64,000 nt of DNA, from the NCBI RefSeq assembly GCF_001278075.1, contig NZ_CP011340.1, positions 6,941,501 through 7,005,500 on the forward strand, in the 5' to 3' direction. Both the position numbers and the translations under genes were made by a program. This document shows, piece by piece, positions 45,833 through 53,679 of the stretch (the stretch's first letter is position 1; each line of letters starts with the position of its first letter). The notes beneath the pieces are model-generated. The model was given only the letters and a program-made list of their open reading frames with translations, made no database searches and was not told where the DNA came from. The DNA comes from Streptomyces pristinaespiralis. GTDB taxonomy: Bacteria > Actinomycetota > Actinomycetes > Streptomycetales > Streptomycetaceae.

Positions 45833-46279
45833 ATGGACTGGTGCCGTTACCGCTTCCGCAGTGTCTGGGACCTGGCCGCCGCGCCGGACGAGGTCTACGA
45901 GGTGCTGTCACGGGTGGAGGACTATCCCCGTTGGTGGCCGCAGGTGCGTGAGGTGACGGAGGTCGAGGAAGGGGTCGGCACCGCCCGGTTCCGCTCGTTC
46001 CTCCCGTACGACCTGCGCGTCACGGGCCGCACACAGCGCAGCGATCCTTCTGCCGGTGTGCTGGAGGTGCGGATGGCGGGGGACCTCGACGGCTGGTCGC
46101 GATGGACGGTGCGGGCCGGCGGCAGGGGCACCCGGGCGCTGTACGAGCAGGAGGTCGTCGTGCGAAGGCCGCTGATGAGACGGCTCTCGGTCCCGTGCCG
46201 CCCGGTCTTCCGGGCCAACCACGCGTTCATGATGCGCAGCGGGAAGCGCGGCCTCGAGGCCTACCTGGAAGGAGTTTGA
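45833..46279 (+). CDS. SRPBCC (polyketide-cyclase/START-like) protein
   Basis: 148 residues of the helix-grip fold: YRFRSVWDLAAAPDEVYEVLSRVEDYPRWWPQV is the characteristic N-terminus with the aromatic W-W-P, followed by alternating strands and a C-terminal helix (NHAFMMRSGKRGLEAYL). These proteins bind hydrophobic ligands in a cavity; the ligand is unknown. The -35 of the next tRNA-Val overlaps its stop codon. Confidence 0.85.
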   Translation: MDWCRYRFRSVWDLAAAPDEVYEVLSRVEDYPRWWPQVREVTEVEEGVGTARFRSFLPYDLRVTGRTQRSDPSAGVLEVRMAGDLDGWSRWTVRAGGRGTRALYEQEVVVRRPLMRRLSVPCRPVFRANHAFMMRSGKRGLEAYLEGV

Positions 46280-46305
46280 ACCCAGCCCGCGGTGCCCTGT
46301 ATTGT
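46276..46305 (+). promoter_or_regulatory. Promoter of tRNA-Val (CAC) copy 2
   Basis: TTGAAC (46276-46281), 18-bp spacer, TATTGT (46300-46305), ending 13 bp before the tRNA. The -35 covers the stop codon of the SRPBCC gene. Confidence 0.6.
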
Positions 46306-46318
46306 TCAGTCCGTTCCC

Positions 46319-46390
46319 GGGCGATTAGCTCAGTGGGAGAGCGCTTCGTTCACACCGAAGAGGTCACTGGTTCGAACCCAGTATCGCCCA
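46319..46390 (+). tRNA. tRNA-Val (CAC)
   Basis: 72 nt, identical to the tRNA at 43128-43199, anticodon CAC. About 3.1 kb apart, each with its own terminator. Confidence 0.97.
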
Positions 46391-46396
46391 CCGGGA

Positions 46397-46427
46397 GAGG
46401 CCGGTCCGTCGTCGACGGACCGGCCTC
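46397..46427. terminator. Terminator-like hairpin after tRNA-Val copy 2
   Basis: Arms 46397-46411 and 46413-46427 are perfect reverse complements around one base; the loop is effectively the central few bases. It also faces the end of the exonuclease gene. Confidence 0.8.
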
Positions 46428-46440
46428 ACTTGTTCCACCG

Positions 46441-47166
46441 TCAGGCCGCGGCAGCGAGTCCCGGCCGCAGCGGCCACGCGGGATCGACCGTCTCCGGCGT
46501 ACCGCTGCGGGCGAACCACGCCTGGAGCCCGCGTGCCTGAGCCGCGTGCCACACCGCCTGGAGCGTGTGCAGTTCCGCGGGCGACAGCCGCTCCAGACGG
46601 GCGTTGAAGCGCCGCCCCACCGCCCGTACGACCTCCAGCGCCGCCAGCGCGTCGGCCGCCGCGTCGTGCGCCCCGTCGAGCACCACCTCGTACTGCGCGC
46701 ACAGGTCCGTGAGCGTGCGCCGCCCCTTGCGGTAGCGGTCCAGATGCTTGTCCAGCACCCGCGGATCCAGCACGCACAGCGGCGAACGGTCCAGGTAGCG
46801 GCTCAGCGACGACGCCCGATGCCGCCTCAACTCCCGGTCCAGCAGGGTGAGGTCGAACGGCGCGTTCATCACCACCAGCGGCCGGCCCGCCGCGCACTGC
46901 TCGGCCAGTGACCTGGCTATCTCCTCCATCACCGGCGCGGGCCAACGGCCGTTGCGCTGAAGGTGGTCGTCGGTCAGACCGTGCACCTCGATGGCGCCCG
47001 GCGGCACGGGCACCCCGGGATTCACCAGCCAGCGCGTGATCCTCGGCCGCCCGCCGGGCGAATCCTGGACCACGACCGCCGCGGACACGATGCGGTCCTC
47101 CTCGACGTCCACTCCGGTTGTCTCTGTGTCAAATGCGGCCAGCGGGCCGTCATACCAGTGCGTCAT
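46441..47166 (-). CDS. DnaQ-like 3'-5' exonuclease
   Basis: 241 residues. The DEDDh exonuclease motifs are visible: LAAFDTETTGVDVEEDRI (Exo I, D and E), NAPFDLTLLDREL (Exo II), and the Exo III region with HDAAADALAALEV (H and D), plus VHGLTDDHL. It belongs to the DNA polymerase III epsilon superfamily. About 60 extra C-terminal residues end in a His/Ala-rich part. It could be proofreading-like or an RNase T-type enzyme. The start ATG 47166 was chosen because upstream codons lack family similarity. Confidence 0.9.
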   Translation of the reverse strand: MTHWYDGPLAAFDTETTGVDVEEDRIVSAAVVVQDSPGGRPRITRWLVNPGVPVPPGAIEVHGLTDDHLQRNGRWPAPVMEEIARSLAEQCAAGRPLVVMNAPFDLTLLDRELRRHRASSLSRYLDRSPLCVLDPRVLDKHLDRYRKGRRTLTDLCAQYEVVLDGAHDAAADALAALEVVRAVGRRFNARLERLSPAELHTLQAVWHAAQARGLQAWFARSGTPETVDPAWPLRPGLAAAA

Positions 47167-47287
47167 CCGCGAACTCCTCGCACGTACCCGGCAGATGGCG
47201 ACAACCCCTGCCCGAATCGGTGATACCCGGGCTGTTTGCACCGTACGCAGGCCGGTGACAACACAGGTGACGGGGAAGGAAATCGAC

Positions 47288-47878
47288 ATGGCGCTCGCCC
47301 AGCCCGAGCCGGGAGGGCTGTCCCCCGCAAGCGGGAGGCGCCCCCAGCCCCAGCGGACGCCCCCGCTGCGCGGAGCACTCGCCACCACCGCCTGCATGGA
47401 GACGCTCCAGGTGGGTTATCTGCACGCCGTCGCGGCCGCGGCGGGGTGCTCGCTCTCCCAGCCGTTCCCGGACAACGGGATCGACTGGCACCTCAGCCAC
47501 AGCTCGGCCGGCCACACGGTCGACGACGAAGTGACCATCAAGGTGCAGCTCAAGTGCACCTACCAGATCCCACCGCACCCGCCGGGGCCCGCGTTCTCCT
47601 TCACCCTCGACAACGATCACCTGGTGAAGCTGGCCCGCACCCCCGTCTCGGTGCACAAGATCCTGGTCGTGATGCTCGTCCCGAGGACCCAGGACGAATG
47701 GCTGCGGGCCAGTCACGACCGGCTCGACCTGAGGCACTGCTGCTACTGGACCAACCTGGCCGGCCAAGCAGTGACCGGCAGGCACCGGACCACCGTGCGC
47801 ATCCCGACCTCGCGGATCTTCGACGACCGGGCGCTCTGCGAGATCATGACGCGCGTCGGGGCGGGAGGGAGACCCTGA
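47288..47878 (+). CDS. DUF4365-like protein, possible PD-(D/E)XK fold
   Basis: 196 residues. The segment FPDNGIDWHLSHSSAGHTVDDEVTIKVQLKCTYQ has an aspartate, a short beta hairpin and QLK arranged like the catalytic D...(D/E)xK core of nuclease-fold proteins, which is how DUF4365 is usually viewed. The rest (DNDHLVKLARTPVSVHKILVVMLV) fits the family as I recall it. ATG 47288 follows GGGGAAGG. Its stop overlaps the next gene by 1 bp (TGATG), so the two are coupled. Nuclease activity is an inference. Confidence 0.65.
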   Translation: MALAQPEPGGLSPASGRRPQPQRTPPLRGALATTACMETLQVGYLHAVAAAAGCSLSQPFPDNGIDWHLSHSSAGHTVDDEVTIKVQLKCTYQIPPHPPGPAFSFTLDNDHLVKLARTPVSVHKILVVMLVPRTQDEWLRASHDRLDLRHCCYWTNLAGQAVTGRHRTTVRIPTSRIFDDRALCEIMTRVGAGGRP

Positions 47879-49122
47879 TGCACCGGCCCTTCGACGACCA
47901 TGTGCGTCCGCACCCGAGCGCCGCGGAGCCCCCGGGCCCGTGGCGCGGCGCGGTCGAACCGGACCCGGCGGAGGTCGACCCCGTCGTCCTCGGCGCACTG
48001 CTGGACCGGCACGGCTGGCGGCGCCGCGGCGGCGCCGCGGGCCGCTACACCCGCTGGACCCCACCGGGGCCCCTGACCGGCGGCACCAGCCTGCTCGTGC
48101 CGGAGAGCAAGGCCTTCCCCGACTGCGAGGACCTGCTCGGCGAGGCCATCACCGCTCTCGTCCGCAGCGCCGCGCCCTCCGCCAAGGACGTCCTCGTCGG
48201 ACTCACGGTCCCCAGCGACGAGATCCGCTGGTGGCGCGACACACCCGCCGGCGGCCCCTCGGGCACCGCCTCGTGGACCGTGCAGGAACAGCTCCGCTCG
48301 GCCGCCCGGCAGATGCTGCTCGCCGGCGCGCTCGCCGCCCGCGAACGCGCCGGCTACTACGGCGGGCGCCACCGCAGGCAGGCGCAGGCGCTGCTCGGCG
48401 GGGTCCTCGTCGGACCGGCGCCGGGCGGCCGTTCCCTGACCGCCTTCGTACCCGTCGAATCCGGGCGGGCACTGGCCGTTCGGCTCTGCCACGCCGTGCA
48501 GGCCACCAGGGAGGCCATCGACTACCAGCGGGCGACGGGCGGCACAGAGGCGTTCGACGCGGCGGTCAGGGCCGGGGTGAGCCGCGAACTCACCGAGGCG
48601 GTCATCGCGCTCGTCCGCGGCTCGGAAGGGGCCCGCGTCGCCGTCGAATGGTCACCGGCCGCAGGGGTTCCGCAGGGCTGCGCAGCGCGCATGGAACCGG
48701 TCGAGTTCTCACCCGGAGACCTGCCCGTGCTGCGCGAGGCCGGCGCCCGCTACCTCCAGGACGAGCCGTCCGTGCCGGTACGGATCACCGGCACGGTGGT
48801 GCGCATGCGGCGCTCGGGACCGCGTGGCGCAGGCACCGTGCGACTGCGGGTGCTCGCGGGCGCCGACGTCCCGCACGTACGCGTGGCGCTCGACGAGGAC
48901 GCCTACCGGACGGCCGGCCAGGCCCACCTGGTGGGACTGCCGATCCGGGTGGCGGGACGGCTGGAGAGCCGGGGCGGTTTCCGCCGGCTGACCGACGCGT
49001 CCGGGGTGGCGCCCGTGCCGGTCGACGAGGCGGAGCGCGACCGGCTGATGAAGTCGCTCCAGGAGATTCCCGACTTCTTCGACGAGGCGGGCGAGCAGGA
49101 GGGCGGGGGGCCGCCGCCGTAA
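47878..49122 (+). CDS. Unknown protein coupled to the DUF4365-like gene
   Basis: 414 residues with no signal peptide or membrane segment. No family recognised. The middle has helical parts (LRSAARQMLLAGALAARERAG). The last about 90 residues (VRITGTVVRMRRSGPRGAG, TVRLRVLAG, HLVGLPIRVAGRLESRGGFRRL) read like five short beta strands with basic residues, as in OB-like nucleic-acid or ligand-binding barrels. Coupling to the gene before it suggests a joint role. Confidence 0.55.
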   Translation: MHRPFDDHVRPHPSAAEPPGPWRGAVEPDPAEVDPVVLGALLDRHGWRRRGGAAGRYTRWTPPGPLTGGTSLLVPESKAFPDCEDLLGEAITALVRSAAPSAKDVLVGLTVPSDEIRWWRDTPAGGPSGTASWTVQEQLRSAARQMLLAGALAARERAGYYGGRHRRQAQALLGGVLVGPAPGGRSLTAFVPVESGRALAVRLCHAVQATREAIDYQRATGGTEAFDAAVRAGVSRELTEAVIALVRGSEGARVAVEWSPAAGVPQGCAARMEPVEFSPGDLPVLREAGARYLQDEPSVPVRITGTVVRMRRSGPRGAGTVRLRVLAGADVPHVRVALDEDAYRTAGQAHLVGLPIRVAGRLESRGGFRRLTDASGVAPVPVDEAERDRLMKSLQEIPDFFDEAGEQEGGGPPP

Positions 49123-49215
49123 CCGTTTCGCGAGCGGTCCCTCCGGCTCGGTACGATTCGAGATGCGTACGCACTTCGTATCGGGTACGCGCCCGCCTTC
49201 AGTCAGGAGAGACCG

Positions 49216-51189
49216 GTGTCAGACGTCCGTGTGATCATCCAACGCGATTCCGAGCGGGAAGAGCGCGTGGTGACGACGGGCACTACGGCCGCCGACCTCT
49301 TCCCCGAGCGCACCGTCGTCGCCGCCCGTGTGGGCGGCGAGCTGAAGGACCTCAGCTACGAGCCGAAGGACGGCGAGGAGGTCGAGCCCGTCGAGATCTC
49401 CTCCGAGGACGGCCTCAACATCCTGCGCCACTCCACCGCGCACGTCATGGCCCAGGCCGTGCAGGAGCTCTTCCCCGAGGCGAAGCTCGGCATCGGCCCG
49501 CCGGTCAAGGACGGCTTCTACTACGACTTCGACGTCGAGAAGCCCTTCCACCCCGATGACCTCAAGGCCATCGAGAAGAAGATGCAGGAGATCCAGAAGC
49601 GCGGCCAGCGCTTCTCGCGCCGCGTCGTCACCGACGAGGCGGCACGCGAGGAGCTCGCGGACGAGCCGTACAAGCTGGAGCTCATCGGCCTCAAGGGCTC
49701 CGCGTCCTCGGACGACGGCGCGGACGTGGAGGTCGGCGCGGGCGAGCTGACCATCTACGACAACCTGGACGCCAAGACCGGCGAGCTGTGCTGGAAGGAC
49801 CTATGCCGCGGTCCGCACCTGCCGACCACCCGGAACATCCCGGCGTTCAAGCTGATGCGCAACGCCGCCGCGTACTGGCGCGGCAGCGAGAAGAACCCGA
49901 TGCTCCAGCGCATCTACGGCACCGCCTGGCCGTCGAAGGAAGAGCTCAAGGCGCACCTCGAGTTCCTCGCGGAGGCGGAGAAGCGCGACCACCGCAAGCT
50001 GGGCAGCGAGCTCGACCTCTTCTCCATCCCCGAGCAGATCGGCTCCGGCCTCGCCGTCTTCCACCCCAAGGGCGGCATCATCCGCCGGGTCATGGAGGAC
50101 TACAGCCGCAAGCGGCACGAGGAGGAGGGCTACGAGTTCGTCTACACCCCCCATGCCACCAAGGGGAAGCTCTTCGAGACCTCGGGCCACCTGGACTGGT
50201 ACGCCGACGGCATGTACCCGCCCATGCAGCTCGACGAGGGCGTGGACTACTACCTCAAGCCCATGAACTGCCCGATGCACAACCTGATCTTCGACGCGCG
50301 CGGGCGTTCGTACCGTGAACTGCCGCTGCGTCTCTTCGAGTTCGGGACCGTGTACCGGTACGAGAAATCGGGCGTCGTGCACGGCCTCACCCGTGCCCGA
50401 GGTTTCACCCAGGACGACGCGCACATCTACTGCACCAAGGAGCAGATGGCGGACGAGCTCGACTCGACGCTGACCTTCGTGCTGAACCTGCTGCGCGACT
50501 ACGGTCTGACCGACTTCTACCTGGAGCTGTCCACCAAGGACCCGGAGAAGTTCGTCGGCTCTGACGAGGTCTGGGAGGAGGCCACGGAGACGCTGCGGCA
50601 GGTGGCGGAGAAGCAGGGCCTCCCGCTGGTCCCGGACCCGGGCGGCGCCGCGTTCTACGGGCCGAAGATCTCCGTCCAGGCCAAGGACGCCATCGGCCGG
50701 ACCTGGCAGATGTCGACGGTGCAGCTCGACTTCAACCTGCCGGAGCGCTTCGACCTGGAGTACACCGGCCCCGACGGCACCAAGCACCGCCCGGTGATGA
50801 TCCACCGCGCGCTGTTCGGTTCGATCGAGCGGTTCTTCGCCGTGCTGCTGGAGCACTACGCGGGCGCGATGCCGCCGTGGCTGGCCCCGGTGCAGGCGGT
50901 CGGCATCCCGATCGGCGACGCGCACGTCGAGTACCTGCAGGACTTCGCGGCGGATGCGAAGAAGAAGGGCCTGCGGGTCGAGGTGGACTCCTCCTCCGAC
51001 CGGATGCAGAAGAAGATCCGCAACCAGCAGAAGCTGAAGGTCCCGTTCATGATCATCGTCGGTGACGACGACATGAACGCCGGCACGGTCTCCTTCCGCT
51101 ACCGCGACGGCTCGCAGGAGAACGGCATCCCGCGCGAGGACGCCCTGGCGAAGATCGCCGACGTGGTGGAGCGCCGGGTCCAGGTCTGA
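49216..51189 (+). CDS. thrS: Threonyl-tRNA synthetase
   Basis: 657 residues. An N-terminal TGS domain (about 1-65), editing-domain histidines in [14 protein letters not shown], and the class II catalytic core with [46 protein letters not shown] and motif 3 [18 protein letters not shown]. The C-terminal anticodon-binding domain ends the protein. It charges tRNA-Thr. GTG start follows AGGAGAG. The upstream gap of 93 bp is too short for a T-box. Confidence 0.97.
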   Translation: MSDVRVIIQRDSEREERVVTTGTTAADLFPERTVVAARVGGELKDLSYEPKDGEEVEPVEISSEDGLNILRHSTAHVMAQAVQELFPEAKLGIGPPVKDGFYYDFDVEKPFHPDDLKAIEKKMQEIQKRGQRFSRRVVTDEAAREELADEPYKLELIGLKGSASSDDGADVEVGAGELTIYDNLDAKTGELCWKDLCRGPHLPTTRNIPAFKLMRNAAAYWRGSEKNPMLQRIYGTAWPSKEELKAHLEFLAEAEKRDHRKLGSELDLFSIPEQIGSGLAVFHPKGGIIRRVMEDYSRKRHEEEGYEFVYTPHATKGKLFETSGHLDWYADGMYPPMQLDEGVDYYLKPMNCPMHNLIFDARGRSYRELPLRLFEFGTVYRYEKSGVVHGLTRARGFTQDDAHIYCTKEQMADELDSTLTFVLNLLRDYGLTDFYLELSTKDPEKFVGSDEVWEEATETLRQVAEKQGLPLVPDPGGAAFYGPKISVQAKDAIGRTWQMSTVQLDFNLPERFDLEYTGPDGTKHRPVMIHRALFGSIERFFAVLLEHYAGAMPPWLAPVQAVGIPIGDAHVEYLQDFAADAKKKGLRVEVDSSSDRMQKKIRNQQKLKVPFMIIVGDDDMNAGTVSFRYRDGSQENGIPREDALAKIADVVERRVQV

Positions 51190-51197
51190 GTGCGACA

Positions 51198-51232
51198 GCG
51201 AGGGGCGGTCCCTTTCCGGGGCCGCCCCTCGC
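51198..51232 (+). terminator. Terminator-like hairpin after thrS
   Basis: Arms 51198-51212 and 51218-51232 pair over 15 bp with one mismatch and a 5-nt loop. Confidence 0.7.
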
Positions 51233-51268
51233 CGCATGCCGCGAGCAGCGCCGAATATGCTGGCCCGC

Positions 51269-51820
51269 ATGACGACAGAGCAGCCGGAGCAGCAGATCGG
51301 AGTCGGGACGCCTGACGCGTTCCAGCGACTGTGGACGCCCCACCGGATGGCGTACATCCAGGGCCAGGACAAGCCCACGGGCCCCGGCTCGGGGGACGGC
51401 TGCCCGTTCTGCTCGATCCCGTCCAAGAGCGACGAGGACGGCCTGGTCATCGCCCGTGGTGAGCGGGTGTACGCCGTGCTCAACCTCTACCCGTACAACG
51501 GCGGGCACCTGATGGTGGTCCCGTTCCGTCATGTCGCCGACTACACGGAGCTGGACGACGCCGAAACCGCCGAGCTCGCCAAGCTGACGAAGCAGGCGAT
51601 GACCGCGCTGCGCGCGGCGTCCGGCGCCCACGGGTTCAACATCGGCCTGAACCAGGGCTCGGCGGCGGGCGCCGGTATCGCCGCCCATCTGCACCAGCAC
51701 ATCGTGCCCCGCTGGGGCGGCGACACCAATTTCATGCCCGTCATCGGCAACACCAAGGTGCTGCCCCAGCTGCTCGGCGACACCCGCAGGATGCTCGCCG
51801 AGCACTGGCCGAAGGGCTGA
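51269..51820 (+). CDS. HIT-family hydrolase/phosphorylase
   Basis: 183 residues. The histidine triad is HLHQHIVPRW near residue 143, and CPFCSIPSK (about 47-55) together with histidines forms the zinc site of the Ap4A-phosphorylase-like HIT subgroup. Nucleotidyl compounds such as diadenosine polyphosphates are likely substrates. TATGCT (51256-51261) 7 bp before ATG 51269 suggests a leaderless mRNA. The next minus-strand gene ends 3 bp beyond the stop. Confidence 0.9.
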   Translation: MTTEQPEQQIGVGTPDAFQRLWTPHRMAYIQGQDKPTGPGSGDGCPFCSIPSKSDEDGLVIARGERVYAVLNLYPYNGGHLMVVPFRHVADYTELDDAETAELAKLTKQAMTALRAASGAHGFNIGLNQGSAAGAGIAAHLHQHIVPRWGGDTNFMPVIGNTKVLPQLLGDTRRMLAEHWPKG

Positions 51821-51823
51821 CGC

Positions 51824-53509
51824 TCACGCGTCGTAGACGTCCGCCTTGCCGGGCGTCGGGTCCTGGACGAAGCCGCTGACGACGGTGGCGCGGTTGCCGA
51901 ACTTCGAGGTGTCGACGCCGTTGTCCTCGAGGACCTTCAGCGCGGCGGTGTGTGCCACCCGCAGCACGGGCGCGGCAGCGCGCATCGCGTCGTCGGCCAT
52001 GAACCGGTGGCGCCACGGCTTCTCCGCCCAGGCGTGCCGCAGGCCGAAGGGCTCCGGGAGCACCAGCTTCCCGCCGAGGTAGTCGAGCAGCGGCGGGTAC
52101 CAGGTGAAGGGGGCCCGGACGGCGAGGCGGACGACCTCCTTGGCGTCCACCAGGGGCAGGACCCGGTCGACGGTCTCCCAGAAGCGGACGGTCTTGCTGA
52201 CCGTGACCGTCTTGGGCTCCGGCTTCGTGGTGAACAGGGAGTGCACGGGGCCGAGTGCGTGGCCGGTGACCTCGACGCGCAGGGTCTCGTGGAGCACGGT
52301 GACGGTGATCATCATGGTGATCACCAGCTGGCCGTCCCAGAGGGTGAACTGCACGCCCAGATAGTGGCGGTTGCCGCTGCCGAACTGCTGGTGGTTGCAG
52401 ATGCGCTGTATCTCGTGGCCCTTGATCTGGAAGGTCTCGACCTCCTGGCCCTCCGGCCGGGCGACGGCGCCGGCGTTCTCGCCGACGGGCGAGACGATCC
52501 AGTGCTTGACCGACGGGGGCGGGAAGCCGCCCGAGTTCAGCGGACCGCGTTCCAGGAGCTTCAGCTTGTCGTGGATGGCCCGTATGACGTCCCAGCTGCG
52601 GAACTGGTTGATCTCCTTGGCCGGGTCCTGGGAGACGAGCTCCTCCGCCATCTGCCAGCTGCCCCAGCGGGTCCCCATGCCGAGTATCCCCTTGGGACCG
52701 GCGTAGAAGACGACGTTGGACTGCTGCTCCGCGGTGAGCTTCTCCAGCCCTTGGCGGAGCTGCTCGCGGGCGGCGTCGCCAGGGTTCCCCGGTACGGCTT
52801 CGGGCACCTTGGCGCCGATGCCGCCGCCGGAGAGGAGGGCGTCCCAGCGGGCGCGCATGTCCTGGGCGGAGGATTCGCAGATGCGTTTGGCGAGGTACCA
52901 GCCGAGGATCGGCGCGACGAGCATCGCGCGGATGTAGTACGCCCAGAAGCCCCCGAAGGGGAGCCGGACGAGGAAGATCACGGCGAGGATGCCGATCGCC
53001 GCCAGGAGCAGGCTGCCGAGGGCGCCGGCGCCCCTGTTCTGGGAGCCTGCGAGGGTGCGGCGGAGCTGGAAGACACCCAGCCACAGAAGGAGGCCGGGCA
53101 GGAAGAGCAGTCCGCACACGGCCATCACGGCGGTGAGTCTGCTGTCGCGTTCGCGGCGCAGGCGGTTGGCGGCGAGGCAGTGTTCGACGACGGACTGGGG
53201 TTCGGTGCCGAAGGACTGGATGAGGGCCTTGCGGGCGCCGCCGAGCATCCTGACCTGAACGGCGCGTGAGAAGGCCTCACCGAGGTTGGGTTCGAAGAGC
53301 GAGATCCTTCCCGGCTTCACCTCTGACTTGTGCCACTCGCTGTTGGCTTTGAGGATCTCCTTGAGCTCCGAGTCCCGGTAGGCGGCCGATGCGAGGGCGT
53401 GCGTCGCCGCGGTCTGTCCGGCCGCCCCCATGAGCGGGACCTGTGCCCCGGGAGTGAAATCGAATACGTCGTTGGCCACTACCGCCCCCATCGCCGCGTG
53501 CTCGTGCAC
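51824..53509 (-). CDS. Membrane protein of unknown function
   Basis: 561 residues. Two or three hydrophobic segments near residues 125-190 (LTAVMAVCGLLFLPGLLLWLGVF; LGSLLLAAIGILAVIFLV; YIRAMLVAPILGWYLA) separate an N-terminal part (1-120) from a large C-terminal soluble part with several Trp/His-rich strands (NRHYLGVQFTLWDGQLVITM). No motif recognised. A GTG start at 53509 was chosen; ATG at 53491 is an alternative. Confidence 0.75.
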   Translation of the reverse strand: MHEHAAMGAVVANDVFDFTPGAQVPLMGAAGQTAATHALASAAYRDSELKEILKANSEWHKSEVKPGRISLFEPNLGEAFSRAVQVRMLGGARKALIQSFGTEPQSVVEHCLAANRLRRERDSRLTAVMAVCGLLFLPGLLLWLGVFQLRRTLAGSQNRGAGALGSLLLAAIGILAVIFLVRLPFGGFWAYYIRAMLVAPILGWYLAKRICESSAQDMRARWDALLSGGGIGAKVPEAVPGNPGDAAREQLRQGLEKLTAEQQSNVVFYAGPKGILGMGTRWGSWQMAEELVSQDPAKEINQFRSWDVIRAIHDKLKLLERGPLNSGGFPPPSVKHWIVSPVGENAGAVARPEGQEVETFQIKGHEIQRICNHQQFGSGNRHYLGVQFTLWDGQLVITMMITVTVLHETLRVEVTGHALGPVHSLFTTKPEPKTVTVSKTVRFWETVDRVLPLVDAKEVVRLAVRAPFTWYPPLLDYLGGKLVLPEPFGLRHAWAEKPWRHRFMADDAMRAAAPVLRVAHTAALKVLEDNGVDTSKFGNRATVVSGFVQDPTPGKADVYDA

Positions 53510-53679
53510 TGCGGCCTGTTCCCAACTACCGTGCCCCGCACACCTTCTGAGCTGGGCAGCCCAGTCGGTGCGGTCAGCCTATCGAGGCTGCGGCCCTCGG
53601 TTAAGGGGGCGTTCGGCCGTCCGCCCGCCCGGCGGCCGAGGCCGGCCGTGGGCGGGCGGTGGGGCGAAGCGGCGTGGCG

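Noticed and set aside
43416..45956. 846-codon plus-strand frame opposite the large membrane protein
   Set aside because: Composition is Arg/Gly/Gln-rich with no family likeness; the minus strand gives a consistent membrane protein.
49123..49215. T-box upstream of thrS
   Set aside because: Only 93 bp separate the genes, too short for a T-box, and none of its elements are visible.
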